From contig MESL01000001.1 in NCBI GenBank assembly GCA_001770955.1, positions 1 to 64,000 on the forward strand: a stretch of 64,000 bases of DNA. Reading direction: 5' to 3'. Source of the stretch: Burkholderiales bacterium RIFCSPLOWO2_12_FULL_65_40 (GTDB lineage: Bacteria > Pseudomonadota > Gammaproteobacteria > Burkholderiales > Burkholderiaceae_C). Made by a program: the position numbers and the translations under genes. Within the stretch, counting starts at the first letter, position 1; every line of letters begins with the position of its first letter. Under the pieces are notes generated by a model. The model made no database searches. It was not told the origin of the DNA and saw only the letters and a list, made by a program, of their open reading frames with translations. Shown piece after piece: positions 51,695 to 60,626 of the stretch.

Positions 51695-51887
51695 GGGAAA
51701 GCTCCAGAAGTTGAAACCGGGTCTGCGCCCATGCCCTGGAGGAGCAGTGGGCGAGCAACCAGGCGCGGGACTCGGCTTTGTTGTTGTGCTTGTGGGCCGA
51801 CAGCGCGCATGGTGAGAATTTGGATAATGGGCGCAATTGTAGGCCCGCGCTTCTGGCAGCGGGCTGACGTATTCCATAAGGCCCCGC

Positions 51888-52709
51888 ATGCACACACGCA
51901 CCGTGTTTTTTGTCTCCGACGGCACCGGCATCACCGCCGAGACTTTCGGCAACGCCATCCTGGCGCAGTTCGAGATCGTGCCCCGGCACGTGCGCCTGCC
52001 CTTCATCGACACCGTGGACAAGGCGCACCAGGCCGTGCGCCAGATCAACCACACGGCCGAGCTGGAGGGGCGCAAGTGCATCGTCTTCACCACCCTGGTG
52101 AACATGGAGGTGCTCAAGGTCATCCAGGAAGGCTGCAAGGGCATGCTGCTGGACATGTTCGGCACCTTCGTGCACCCGCTGGAGGTGGAGCTGGGCATCA
52201 AGTCGCACCACCGCGTGGGGCGCTTCTCGGACATCAGCAAAAGCAAGGAATACCACGACCGCATCGAAGCCATCAACTTCAGCCTGGCGCACGACGACGG
52301 CCAGACCCACCACGACCTCGAAGGTGCCGACGTGATCCTGGTCGGCGTGAGCCGCAGCGGCAAGACCCCCACCAGCCTCTACCTGGCCATGCAGCACGGC
52401 CTGAAGGCGGCCAACTACCCGCTGATCCCCGAAGACTTCGACCGCCGCCAACTGCCGCCCGCCCTGGTGCCGCACCGCAAGAAGATCTTCGGCCTGACCA
52501 TCAGCCCCGAGCGCCTGTCCGAAATACGCAGCGAACGCCGCCCCGACTCCCGCTACGCCAGCCTGCAGAACTGCCGCCACGAAGTGGCCGAAGCCGAGGC
52601 GATGATGCGCCGCGCAGGCATCCGCTGGTTGTCGTCCACCACCAAGTCCATCGAAGAAATCGCCACGACCATCCTGCAGGAAATCCGGCCGGAGCGGCTG
52701 GTGTATTGA
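51888..52709 (+). CDS. ppsR: Pyruvate, water dikinase regulatory protein (PSRP, DUF299)
   Basis: Bifunctional kinase/phosphorylase that turns PEP synthase off by phosphorylating a threonine next to the catalytic histidine and turns it on by phosphorolysis. The 273-residue protein has the family N-terminus [20 protein letters not shown] and the P-loop [15 protein letters not shown]. It is encoded divergently from ppsA across a 193-base gap, the standard arrangement. A possible AAGG ribosome site precedes the ATG. Confidence 0.96.
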   Translation: MHTRTVFFVSDGTGITAETFGNAILAQFEIVPRHVRLPFIDTVDKAHQAVRQINHTAELEGRKCIVFTTLVNMEVLKVIQEGCKGMLLDMFGTFVHPLEVELGIKSHHRVGRFSDISKSKEYHDRIEAINFSLAHDDGQTHHDLEGADVILVGVSRSGKTPTSLYLAMQHGLKAANYPLIPEDFDRRQLPPALVPHRKKIFGLTISPERLSEIRSERRPDSRYASLQNCRHEVAEAEAMMRRAGIRWLSSTTKSIEEIATTILQEIRPERLVY

Positions 52710-52773
52710 GGGTGGTGGATGGATGGGACTGGGCTCGATGTGCACCTGTGGCGCGCCATCACCATTTTTGAAT

Positions 52774-52833
52774 GAAAACGGCCTCCAAGGCATGACCGAT
52801 AAGCGCTGACAGCTATCTATTCAATAGCTCATT
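52774..52833 (+). repeat. Dispersed intergenic palindromic repeat, copy 7
   Basis: Contains ACGGCCTCCAAGGC, then ATAAGCGCTGACAGCTATCT and CAATAGCTCA. It lies between ppsR and the IS110 remnant and marks the last core-type intergenic region before the accessory segment. Confidence 0.6.
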
Positions 52834-53279
52834 GACGATCGCTTTGCTGTCTCTGATGCGTGCGGAGCACCGCGGACGAAGGGGCAGATGCGGCAAAAAT
52901 CGGTTGTGGGTGCTGGTTTCGACCCGAAGTGATGCACAAAGCGCATATTCGGCCGGATGACGGCTTCACAGATGGCAGCGGCATCCGCTGCATCGTTCTT
53001 GCCACGCTTGCATGAGAAGCGGTAGGGAATGACGAACTTGGGTGCCATCAGGCGTACGGTGTGACCGAACCTCTGGAATTCGCGGGCCCAGTGGTGGGCA
53101 CCAGAGCAGGCTTCCATGCCAATGAGACACGGCGGCAGCGCGGCGATGAGTTCGAGCAGCTTGGCACGCGGCACACTGGGACGTAAAAGTACAGGTTTGC
53201 CTGTGGCATCAACGCCATGCACAGCAAAGACATTCTTTGCCAGATCGATTCCGATGGTGACAATGGCAGACATGGACAT
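52821..53279 (-). pseudogene. Truncated IS110 family transposase
   Basis: Only the N-terminal DEDD domain remains: VTIGIDLAKNVFAVHGVDA, CLIGMEACSGAHHWAREFQ and CKRGKNDAADAAAICEAV. Homology stops near residue 128 (after NMRFVH), and the following ~30 codons are unrelated sequence before a stop. A full IS110 transposase is about 340-400 residues. The C-terminal serine-containing domain is missing, so it is inactive. Confidence 0.85.
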
Positions 53280-53410
53280 CCCCTTCCAACAAACGAGTGC
53301 GTTGATGAGAGATCGAACTTCCCATCGTGGCACTTGGAAGCCTTATCCCGCAACTGCGCGGTTCTCTCGGGACGGGGAAGTCCCTTTCATTCGTTAAGGC
53401 GCAGAAAGCG

Positions 53411-53728
53411 ATGTCGCCACTCACCAAAGCCCGTTTCCAAGTGGCATGGGCGGGCCTTACTAACGTTGCCAAATTCAACCTCGATAACTGGCGACGCGCA
53501 ACGCCGGCAGTTCGCGCAGTCTTCGTATTCTGCGTAGCTTGCTCTGTCTATGCTTGCTGGTATGTTGTCGAGAACCGCGGGCTGCGGGTGAGTTTTTCGG
53601 AGGCATGTAAGGCGAAATGTGTCCCTTTGTCGTTTCGTGTTGAAAAGACTCTGCTGAATCCATTTATAGGGGAGGATCAGCGACGAAACATCCGGGAGGT
53701 GCGCTGTGTCTGCGGTACCTCCCCTTAA
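53411..53728 (+). CDS. Hypothetical small membrane protein with cysteine-rich C-terminus
   Basis: A 105-residue open frame of unrecognised family. A basic N-terminus precedes one transmembrane helix (about residues 37-57, AVFVFCVACSVYACWYVV). A short domain with cysteines in CKAKC and near the end in CVCG follows. The ATG at 53411 is chosen; the frame is open from 53327, but that overlaps the IS110 leader. It lies between two IS elements. Similar small one-helix proteins occur in phages and islands, but no function can be given. It could also be non-coding. Confidence 0.4.
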   Translation: MSPLTKARFQVAWAGLTNVAKFNLDNWRRATPAVRAVFVFCVACSVYACWYVVENRGLRVSFSEACKAKCVPLSFRVEKTLLNPFIGEDQRRNIREVRCVCGTSP

Positions 53729-53804
53729 CATGCCAATCGACTCGGACCTACAACACCAAGTAGCGGCTTCGCAGAGTATGTTGGTGGTCCGGTCATTTTT
53801 ACGT

Positions 53805-54960
53805 TAAGGCAACGCTGATTAAGGTCCACCATTGAGAGGGGTCAAACGTTATCCGCAGATGAAGCAGCAGACCTTGGCAATGGCCGCAGATCAAGACAAC
53901 GGATTCGAGCATTCGCGCAAACCCACCCGACGCGAAGAGTTCTTGCGGACCATGGAGACAATAGTGCCATGGGCCGCTCTGTGCCAGGTGATAGAGCCGC
54001 ACTACCCCAAAGCAGGCAACGGCCGCCCGCCCATTGGCCTTGAGCGCATGCTGCGCATCCACTTCCTGCAGCACTGGTTCAACCTGGCCGATCTGGCGTG
54101 CGAAGAGGCCCTGTACGACAGTGCCAGCCTGCGCCGCTTTGTGGGCATTGACCTGGGCCGCGAGCGCGTGCCCGATGCCACCACGCTGCTGAAGTTTCGC
54201 AAGCTGCTCAATGAGCACAAACTGGGTGAAGCCCTGTTTGCCCAGGTAGGCCAGCAACTGCAAGAGCGCGGCTTCAAGGTCAACACCGGCACCATCGTGG
54301 ATGCCACCATCATCGCCGCGCCCAGTTCTACCAAGAACGCCGACAAGGCGCGCGACCCCGACATGCACCAGACCCGCAAAGGCCAGCAATGGTATTTCGG
54401 CATGAAGCTGCACATTGGCGTGGACAGCCAAAGCGGGCTGGCGCACAGCGCCGTGGTGACGGCGGCCAACGTGCATGACAAACACCCGCTGCCCGATCTG
54501 CTGCATGGCAACGAGCAGCGCGTGTACGGCGACTCGGCCTACGCCAGCCAGAAGGCTCTGATCCGGGGCAAGGCGCCCCAAGCCAAAGACTTCACCAACC
54601 AGCGCACACGCAGGTGCGGGGTGGTCGACCAGACGCAGCGGTCCAAGAACCGCAACAAGTCCCGCATCCGCGCTCGCGTAGAGCATCTATTCGGGGTGGT
54701 CAAGCGGCTGTGGGGCTTTGGCAAGGTGCGCTATCGCGGGCTGCAAAAGAACGCCACGCGCGCGTTCACGGCCTTGGCGCTGGCCAACATCTACCTTGCC
54801 CGAGGGCGCCTGCAGGGACAGGTGCGCCCGTAAGGGTCTGAAGGGGGCTCAAAGGCTCCCGAAACAGGCCCTGTGGGGCAAAGTCCGGCATCTTTGCGGG
54901 CCATTTGGCATTCAAATGGCTGTGCAATGGAGTTGACGCTACTTGATCAGCATTGCCTTA
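53805..54960 (+). mobile_element. IS5 family insertion sequence, complete
   Basis: About 1,156 bp bounded by inverted repeats of 18 bases: the left end reads TAAGGCAACGCTGATTAA, and the right end, read inward, gives TAAGGCAATGCTGATCAA. It contains one intact transposase gene. No matching target duplication is visible at the two edges, so one flank has probably been rearranged. Its right end abuts an IS3 remnant. Confidence 0.88.
53859..54833 (+). CDS. IS5 family transposase
   Basis: A 324-residue DDE transposase. It has the N-terminal IS5 block FLRTMETIVPWAALCQVIEPHYP, the first Asp in NTGTIVDATIIAAPSS, the second in VYGDSAYASQ and the Glu in IRARVEHLFGVVKRLWGF. Length and catalytic residues are complete. 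The ATG at 53859 (MKQQTLAMAADQD) fits the family; a 9-codon upstream extension is open. Confidence 0.93.
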   Translation: MKQQTLAMAADQDNGFEHSRKPTRREEFLRTMETIVPWAALCQVIEPHYPKAGNGRPPIGLERMLRIHFLQHWFNLADLACEEALYDSASLRRFVGIDLGRERVPDATTLLKFRKLLNEHKLGEALFAQVGQQLQERGFKVNTGTIVDATIIAAPSSTKNADKARDPDMHQTRKGQQWYFGMKLHIGVDSQSGLAHSAVVTAANVHDKHPLPDLLHGNEQRVYGDSAYASQKALIRGKAPQAKDFTNQRTRRCGVVDQTQRSKNRNKSRIRARVEHLFGVVKRLWGFGKVRYRGLQKNATRAFTALALANIYLARGRLQGQVRP

Positions 54961-55083
54961 GCGCTTGAGCAGTTGGAAGAAGCTCTCGGCCACAGCGTTG
55001 TCGTGGCAGTTGCCACGCCGGCTCATGCTGCTGAGCAGGTTGTGGTCGCGCAGGAAGGTCTGCCACTCGTGGCCAGTGAAGTA
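54961..55083 (-). pseudogene. IS3 family transposase remnant (minus-strand fragment)
   Basis: About 40 codons of an IS3 orfB core on the minus strand: FTGHEWQTFLRDHNLLSSMS and RRGNCHDNAVAESFFQLLKR, including the catalytic Glu. It is cut at 54961 by the right end of the IS5 element and at 55083 by a junction with a second IS3 fragment in the opposite direction. Confidence 0.75.
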
Positions 55084-55369
55084 TTGCAGTGCACAGTTCC
55101 AGCAGGCTCTGAAGAAATGCGGCATGCGTTCATCGATGAGCCGCAAGGGGAACTGTTGGGACAATGCACCAACGGAGAGCTTCTGGGGTCGTCTAAAAAC
55201 GGCCAGCGTGCATGGGCACAAATTCGCCACACGTGAGCAGGCCAGGCGGGCGGTGATGGACTGGATGGCCTTCTACAATCACCGCAGGCTGCATTCGACA
55301 TTGGGCTACCTCAGCCCGACGCAGTACGAACAACGCTGGTACGAGGCACAGCGCAAAAAGGCCGCGTGA
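55082..55369 (+). pseudogene. IS3 family transposase remnant (plus-strand C-terminus)
   Basis: The last ~95 codons of an IS3 orfB on the plus strand: FQQALKKCGMRSSMSRKGN, CWDNAPTESFWGRLKTASVHG in part, and AFYNHRRLHSTLGYLSPTQYE. The C-terminus is complete with a stop at 55369, but the N-terminal two thirds are missing. It belongs to a different IS3 subgroup from the adjoining minus-strand fragment. Confidence 0.75.
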
Positions 55370-55404
55370 ACCGTGGGTTATGAACTCCACGAAACAAGGG
55401 CAAG

Positions 55405-55735
55405 GTCACTACCTGCCCATTGGCCAGGCCTGGCGCAGGAACTGGAACCGGCTGACGCCGTTCTTTGACTACCCGGCAGAAATCCGAAAGGTCATCTACA
55501 CATCCAACGCCATCGAGTCGGTGAACATGGGCCTGAGGAAGCTGAGCAAGAACCGGGGCTCGTTCCCCAGCGATGAGGCGCTGACCAAGCTGTTCTACCT
55601 GGCCCGCGCAACATCAGTCAGAAGTGGACCATGCCCATCCAGGATTGGAAGGCCGCGCTGACGCGCTTTACCTTTCAGTTCGGAGACCGCATCTCCGTCA
55701 ACTAAAGTCCGAACCGTTTACACAAAAATTCGGAC
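55405..55735 (+). pseudogene. IS256 family transposase remnant, truncated and frameshifted
   Basis: The C-terminal ~100 codons of an IS256-type transposase: RLTPFFDYPAEIRKVIYTSN, AIESVNMGLRKLSKNRGSFP and LTKLFYLAR. A one-base deletion after the LFYLA codons shifts the frame. The remainder (NISQKWTMPIQDWKAALTRF) continues in the next frame to a TAA at 55703-55705. The right end of the element is visible as an inverted-repeat-like GTCCGA...TCGGAC stretch ending near 55735. Confidence 0.8.
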
Positions 55736-55952
55736 ACGCCCGGCGGCTGAAGCCAGAGGTTGGACTCCCTTGCCTGTTGAGATTTTGTTGCGGATCGACG
55801 TAGGCAAAGGTACGCTGGCAGCATGAACATTTGTCAGCTTGCCAAACAGTCAGCTCGGAACTACTTTGCTCCCTTGGTATGGGTATGGCGGGCGATCCAT
55901 CGTCCTCGGAGAAAATCTTAGTCATCGATCGCCAAGACTGGATGCCAGCCAA

Positions 55953-56549
55953 TCAGCATTCAATCCACCATCGGGCAAATCCAAGCAGATCTTGATGGCT
56001 CGAGTCCACGCGTGCCAATACTTCGTTGGTGTTCGGGCTTCCATTGGGATCTCGTATCACCAAGGCCTTATGGATACCCGGACCCACGCCGGTGAAGTAA
56101 GGCCCGAAATCGTCGACAAAGGCCAAAGGCTGTAATGCTCTCAGCACGGGTGCCTTCGGGCTTTCGTGCAGCGCCTCCATGCTTGTGGTGATCACTCGTG
56201 CGATCGGAAATCCAAGGGACTGGAGGTTGCGCTGGCGCGCCTGACCAAATTGCTCATCCAGCGCCGTGACACAGAGCAATTCGTGGCCATTCTCCACCAG
56301 AAGCTGGCATGCCTGCAGTGCGCCCGGCATGGCAGGAATGGAACTCCAGAAATCCTGGTCGAACTGCCTGCGGAAATCCTCCAGGTCTTGCCCGGACAGC
56401 CTCGGAACCGCCCAGCGCTGCATGGGCCAATAGGCCTGCGGGTCGCGCTCAACAGGATCGCTTCCTGAATACCGGGCCCATGCACGTCCATACGCCGTGC
56501 CGTAGTCGAGGAGCACACCATCTGCATCCAGAGCGATGATCTTTTTCAT
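55953..56549 (-). CDS. HAD superfamily hydrolase
   Basis: A 198-residue HAD-fold protein. Motif I is IALDADGVLLDYG, with the nucleophile and acid Asp at residues 7 and 9. Motif II lies in LLCVTALDEQ (Thr). A motif IV-like FVDDFGPYF follows, and the motif III lysine may be the one in ESPKAPVL. The cap is small and helical. Such proteins are phosphatases or nucleotidases; the substrate is unknown. The ATG at 56549 starts MKKIIALDADG. It stands alone between the IS cluster and the recombinase operon. Confidence 0.85.
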   Translation of the reverse strand: MKKIIALDADGVLLDYGTAYGRAWARYSGSDPVERDPQAYWPMQRWAVPRLSGQDLEDFRRQFDQDFWSSIPAMPGALQACQLLVENGHELLCVTALDEQFGQARQRNLQSLGFPIARVITTSMEALHESPKAPVLRALQPLAFVDDFGPYFTGVGPGIHKALVIRDPNGSPNTNEVLARVDSSHQDLLGFARWWIEC

Positions 56550-56871
56550 TGGGATCTTGGTATGAGGACTGACAAGTTGGGCTGCCTCTGTCCGCGGTGA
56601 TCTTGCAACTGACTGAGGCGTAGTGCAAGGCCCTTCACGAATTTCTTGGGTGAATCGCTAATAGCGGAGCACACACGAGATCCTTCGCCCACACACTGTG
56701 ATCACTCGTCCGCTGATCCACAGACGCTCTGCTGCGTATGGCACGTGAACGGGCTGTGCAAGCCTTGAGTAGGGCAGGCCAGGGTAAGCGCGGCACGCGT
56801 GAGATGGATCGGAAAAACCAGTTGAGCCTAAAGGCGTTCAGCTTCGGCCCATGGTAGACGGGAGATGTCGA
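56550..56871. other. Gene-free gap, nothing recognised
   Basis: A 322-base stretch between the HAD gene and the putative small membrane protein. I see no convincing open frame, RNA gene, repeat or terminator in it. Confidence 0.5.
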
Positions 56872-57006
56872 CTAGGCCACGTCCTGGCGCCGTTGCCTCA
56901 GCCATTGTTTGTGGCGTTCAGTGGCGTCATTCGTCATTTTGATGAACGGGATGCAGATCAAGATGAAGAGAGTCACAAGGACCCCATAGACAAGAACGGC
57001 ATCCAT
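56872..57006 (-). CDS. Putative 44-residue single-span membrane protein
   Basis: MDAVLVYGVLVTLFILICIP forms a clean transmembrane helix and is followed by a polar, basic tail (NDATERHKQWLRQRRQDVA). The ATG at 57006 has GGAA eight bases upstream. It lies 100 bases downstream of the recombinase operon on the same strand and could be its last, optional gene. There is no known family; small size makes it uncertain. Confidence 0.4.
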   Translation of the reverse strand: MDAVLVYGVLVTLFILICIPFIKMTNDATERHKQWLRQRRQDVA

Positions 57007-57106
57007 CGGAAATTTCCATAAAGGCAGTTTCAGTATAGGAGTGGATAGGCGCTCCCGACCGCTGCCAGACAGTGCGATTGCGCAGAGCTTGTATTGCCAA
57101 GAGCGT

Positions 57107-57910
57107 CTAGGCAATTCGCACGAAGTCTGCCACGCTGATGTCGTCACTGCCGATCACGCTTCCGATGCGAACAATCAGTTCTATCGGAGTGCCTGTGTAC
57201 TCGGCTCTGTCCAATGCGGTAGCGTCCTCAAGCGTTGGGGGCCGATCGTGCATGCGAAGACGTTTGACTGAATGCAAAGACGCCGGCAATTGTGCGCGTT
57301 GCAACAGCTTCAACGTAAATCCCCGTTGTTCGCGTAAGAGCTGGGTGCGGATGCGGATTGGGGTACCAACCCATTCATAGCGTGGAAGAGCGGGGAGTTC
57401 CATTTGCCAAGGATGGCCTTCTGAAAGGTGTCCGCACCATCGTCGGTGGCGTGAACTGATCAGCGCGGTCAGTTGCCTTTCCGTTTCGTGCGCGAGTGCC
57501 TCATCTGGCGAATCCAGAAATGCTGCATGCAGCCGCTGCGCAAGTGCAATGGTTGCGTGGGAATTTTGGACCGGAAGTTCCTCGCATGCATGCCTCAGGC
57601 GTTGCCTGTCTTCAAGCAGGTTTCTCTCCAGATTGCCTGGAGTGGTGTCGTCACCTTGAAAGTTCAGCAGTCGCTGAGGTCGATGTGTGAGTTCAAGTGC
57701 CAGAACGATAGATGGTGATCCAGTCTCGTCGCTGCGCAACCGATAGCGGTACGTTAGTGTCGTGAATTTCAGCAATCTTTCCACTGCAAGTAGCCTGGTA
57801 AGGTCTGAAACCACGGCTTGGGCTCGGTGCCGCAACTCCCTCTCTTCAAAGAATTCGGGCAACCCACGGATCTCCAACTCCATCACTCTTATCGTGATCA
57901 AAGGGTTCAT
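57107..57910 (-). CDS. Unknown protein, third gene of the recombinase operon
   Basis: A 267-residue soluble protein with no family I recognise. It starts MNPLITIRVMELEIRGLPEF and is rich in Leu, Arg and Glu, with long predicted helices (ETERQLTALISSRHRRWCGH). No signal peptide or membrane helix is seen. Its ATG overlaps the stop of the tyrosine recombinase gene (ATGA), so it is translationally coupled and probably an accessory factor for recombination. The frame is open upstream to 58045, but that part lies inside the recombinase. Confidence 0.75.
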   Translation of the reverse strand: MNPLITIRVMELEIRGLPEFFEERELRHRAQAVVSDLTRLLAVERLLKFTTLTYRYRLRSDETGSPSIVLALELTHRPQRLLNFQGDDTTPGNLERNLLEDRQRLRHACEELPVQNSHATIALAQRLHAAFLDSPDEALAHETERQLTALISSRHRRWCGHLSEGHPWQMELPALPRYEWVGTPIRIRTQLLREQRGFTLKLLQRAQLPASLHSVKRLRMHDRPPTLEDATALDRAEYTGTPIELIVRIGSVIGSDDISVADFVRIA

Positions 57911-60624
57911 TGATGTTCGTTCCGTTGAGAGTGGGCGACGTGTAACCAAACCCACGCGGCCAGGAAGGCGCCGTGCAGCCCGGTGATCGAGTGCGCACTG
58001 CCGTTCGCATTGCCTATTGCGGCGTCCGAACTGATCACGAGCCACAGAGGAGGGCGGCCATGGCGATGAGTGCGGCGTACCTGCGTAAGCGAAGTGCCCA
58101 GCCGGTATCGCACGGAGACTTGGGCGCGCGCGAGCGCTTCAAGAACTTCATCGAACCGCTTTTCGCTGGATGACCAATGTATCGACATGAGGCTGCGATT
58201 AATGCCGGAGTTAGAGAGCAGCCAGATGAAGCTGTCCCACCCCGATCCAGAGCGCACGGCCAGATGGCGACCATGGGCGGCACGATCCCAGTAGTCGGCT
58301 GCTTTTCGCAGGCGCAGCAACTCGACCTTTTCAATTGCCTCCGTCAGTTGACGCCAGCGTCGCTGCGACAGCCTGTCAAAGTCCGCTCGCACTCCCAGCA
58401 GGTGGCCAGAAGAATCTCGCAGCGCTTGTACGCCGTGGCTGTGGGCATCGAGCATCGACGAGGATGTTCTGACGTGGCGCTCTGCAAAATCGCCCACTGC
58501 TTCCACAATCAGAACAACCTGCGACTCTGGCACTCCATGGCGTAACGAAACTTGCTTTGTTGAAAGTCCTGACGCTGTTTCACGAAGCACTCCTACAACC
58601 TGACTGTAGGCAAGCGCATGCGGTTGCGTCGATGGCAGTGGACTGGTGGGTATCGCCATGGCGATTGCTTCGCTGATCGGCTGCAGAGGAACGCGCTGGG
58701 CTGCGTCGCTCAGTGACATTCGCAGCATTTCCGCAGCAGATCCGCCGTGCTTGGTTGCGCGGCTCGCACGCTGGCGAAGCGTTTCGGGTGCCAGCCCCGT
58801 CCAGGCCGATGTCCCAGCGTAATCCAAATGCAGGCGCGTTAGCGCCACGTTGATGGCATTCCTGAGGCCAGTCTCATAGATGTGGCAGTAATGCACAGCA
58901 GTCACGTGCCCACCAATGTGCCCCATCTCGTTGGCCAGCCGATCTAGCGGATTGACCTCGTCGTCATTGTCTTGAAGAAGCATCGCCGCCAGGCGTTGGC
59001 TGGCATGAGTATGGCGGAATGAATGAAGACTGATGTTCTCATCACCAGTGACTGTCTTCAATAGGCGGTTTAGCCAGAAATACATCTTGCCGGCGTGCGC
59101 CAATTCCGTTGGCCGATCTGGTTGCCCAAAGAGATAGTCTTGATCGATGGCAAGTTCCGCTGCGCGTCGAGCGAGCCAAGTTCTTACGATCGCCATCGCA
59201 GTGGTGTCGCAGACCATCACGCGGCGCCGGCCCTCATGTGACTTCTCTCGACCGTCACGCAGCTCGCGTGCGATTTCTACCACCAGATGGTCTCCCTCAT
59301 CGAGAACATTGCCGATGCGCAGCACCAAGAGTTCACCAATCCGCACAGGCGCATTGCCGACAATTTCCAGAGCTGCACCCAACTGAGCGACGAAGCGGTC
59401 TGCTTGAGCATCTCTGGCTAGCCATTCCCGCAGCCGCTCTTCTTCGTGCGGCCAGATCAGATTGGCACGAACGTTGGTTTCCACCTCGACCTGGAGCAGG
59501 TCGGTGGGTAGTGGCGGCACTTGCCACCAGGCGCGCAGGAATTGGTGAAGTGCCTTCAGCGATGCGATGCGGGCGGGTCCCATGGTTGCGCTGCCGTCCG
59601 CCAACTTACGAAAAATGCCAGCGTAAGTTGTCTCGTTGATGCCATACAGCCGAACGCCATCGAGTGCCACATGAAAATCTTCCGCCACTGAGTTCAGATA
59701 GTCTGATGGTGTGGTGGGCGCAAGACTCTTCTTGCGCTTGGTGCCGTTCTCGACGAGATCCAGTGCAAACGCATACAGGATGGCGGATGCTTCGTCGGCA
59801 GCGTCCAGGCTGGCTGCCAGTGATTGCAGCCGATGCAGGATCTCGTCACGCTTGCTGGCATTCGATCCTTTGGTGGGGGGACGCAGTGCCGCAAGAAGTT
59901 GGCGAATGAAAGCGGCGCCGCTGCGAATCGAGGCAGGACGCCCAAGGAGGGCGGTTTCAAAGGCACGTTCGTACACTGGGTGTGAGAGCGTGCCCTGTGG
60001 CACCGGATCTGCTGCTTCGGGTAACAGCGCCTGCCCTGTTTGCGCCCGTGCCCACGCGCTGCGCGGCATAGCGCTCAAGGCTGCTGCACCGCTTACGTGG
60101 CCGTACAGAACTGGTGGCAGGTGGATTTGCAACCAACCCATGGCGGTTTTGAGGAGGTGTTCCCAGACTGAGTCAGCGGTTGAGGCGATGCTGATCTTGA
60201 AAGTGCGGGCGCACAGCGTGTCTACGAGATGTTTGCAAACCAGGTCATATGGTTCCCACTCCTTCACTCGGGCCAGCGCCAGGGTTGTCCAGACGCTCAG
60301 GTGGCGAGCATCAAGGCGGGAGCCAATTTTCCAGTCCAACCGCACTGCTGTCTCGCATCTGCTGACTTGAGGGCAAGAGGAGTACGCGGCTTTCAGTTCT
60401 GTGTCGGTGGCGATTCCATCAAAGGCAATCAGGCATGCCAGTGTCAGGCTTGACGGTCTCAAATTTTGCACGCCGGCGGATGTCAACCAGTGCTGAAACT
60501 CCTCAAACTGCTGGATGCTGGTGCCGAGATTCTTGAGGTGCAGGAAATGCATCCGCCGGCTTGGATCGGGGGTGAAAAGTGAATGCTTGAGGGATGAACG
60601 ATCAGGCCTTTTTTTGTGATTCAT
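57907..60624 (-). CDS. Large tyrosine recombinase/integrase
   Basis: A 905-residue protein with a full tyrosine recombinase catalytic set. Arg428 lies in PVRIGELLVLRI, His534 and Arg537 in SLHSFRHTHA, His569 in MGHIGGH, and the nucleophile Tyr579 in AVHYCHIYE. About 400 residues precede the catalytic core; typical integrases have 150-200. About 320 residues follow the tyrosine, which is very unusual. The ATG at 60624 sits five bases after AAGGAG; an ATG at 60627 overlaps the stop of the upstream gene (TGATG). It should carry out integration or excision of a genomic island. Confidence 0.88.
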   Translation of the reverse strand: MNHKKRPDRSSLKHSLFTPDPSRRMHFLHLKNLGTSIQQFEEFQHWLTSAGVQNLRPSSLTLACLIAFDGIATDTELKAAYSSCPQVSRCETAVRLDWKIGSRLDARHLSVWTTLALARVKEWEPYDLVCKHLVDTLCARTFKISIASTADSVWEHLLKTAMGWLQIHLPPVLYGHVSGAAALSAMPRSAWARAQTGQALLPEAADPVPQGTLSHPVYERAFETALLGRPASIRSGAAFIRQLLAALRPPTKGSNASKRDEILHRLQSLAASLDAADEASAILYAFALDLVENGTKRKKSLAPTTPSDYLNSVAEDFHVALDGVRLYGINETTYAGIFRKLADGSATMGPARIASLKALHQFLRAWWQVPPLPTDLLQVEVETNVRANLIWPHEEERLREWLARDAQADRFVAQLGAALEIVGNAPVRIGELLVLRIGNVLDEGDHLVVEIARELRDGREKSHEGRRRVMVCDTTAMAIVRTWLARRAAELAIDQDYLFGQPDRPTELAHAGKMYFWLNRLLKTVTGDENISLHSFRHTHASQRLAAMLLQDNDDEVNPLDRLANEMGHIGGHVTAVHYCHIYETGLRNAINVALTRLHLDYAGTSAWTGLAPETLRQRASRATKHGGSAAEMLRMSLSDAAQRVPLQPISEAIAMAIPTSPLPSTQPHALAYSQVVGVLRETASGLSTKQVSLRHGVPESQVVLIVEAVGDFAERHVRTSSSMLDAHSHGVQALRDSSGHLLGVRADFDRLSQRRWRQLTEAIEKVELLRLRKAADYWDRAAHGRHLAVRSGSGWDSFIWLLSNSGINRSLMSIHWSSSEKRFDEVLEALARAQVSVRYRLGTSLTQVRRTHRHGRPPLWLVISSDAAIGNANGSAHSITGLHGAFLAAWVWLHVAHSQRNEHQ

Positions 60625-60626
60625 CA

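Noticed and set aside
55698-55952. 84-codon minus-strand frame after the IS256 remnant
   Set aside because: No ribosome site, unlikely composition, and it covers the IS256 end repeat.
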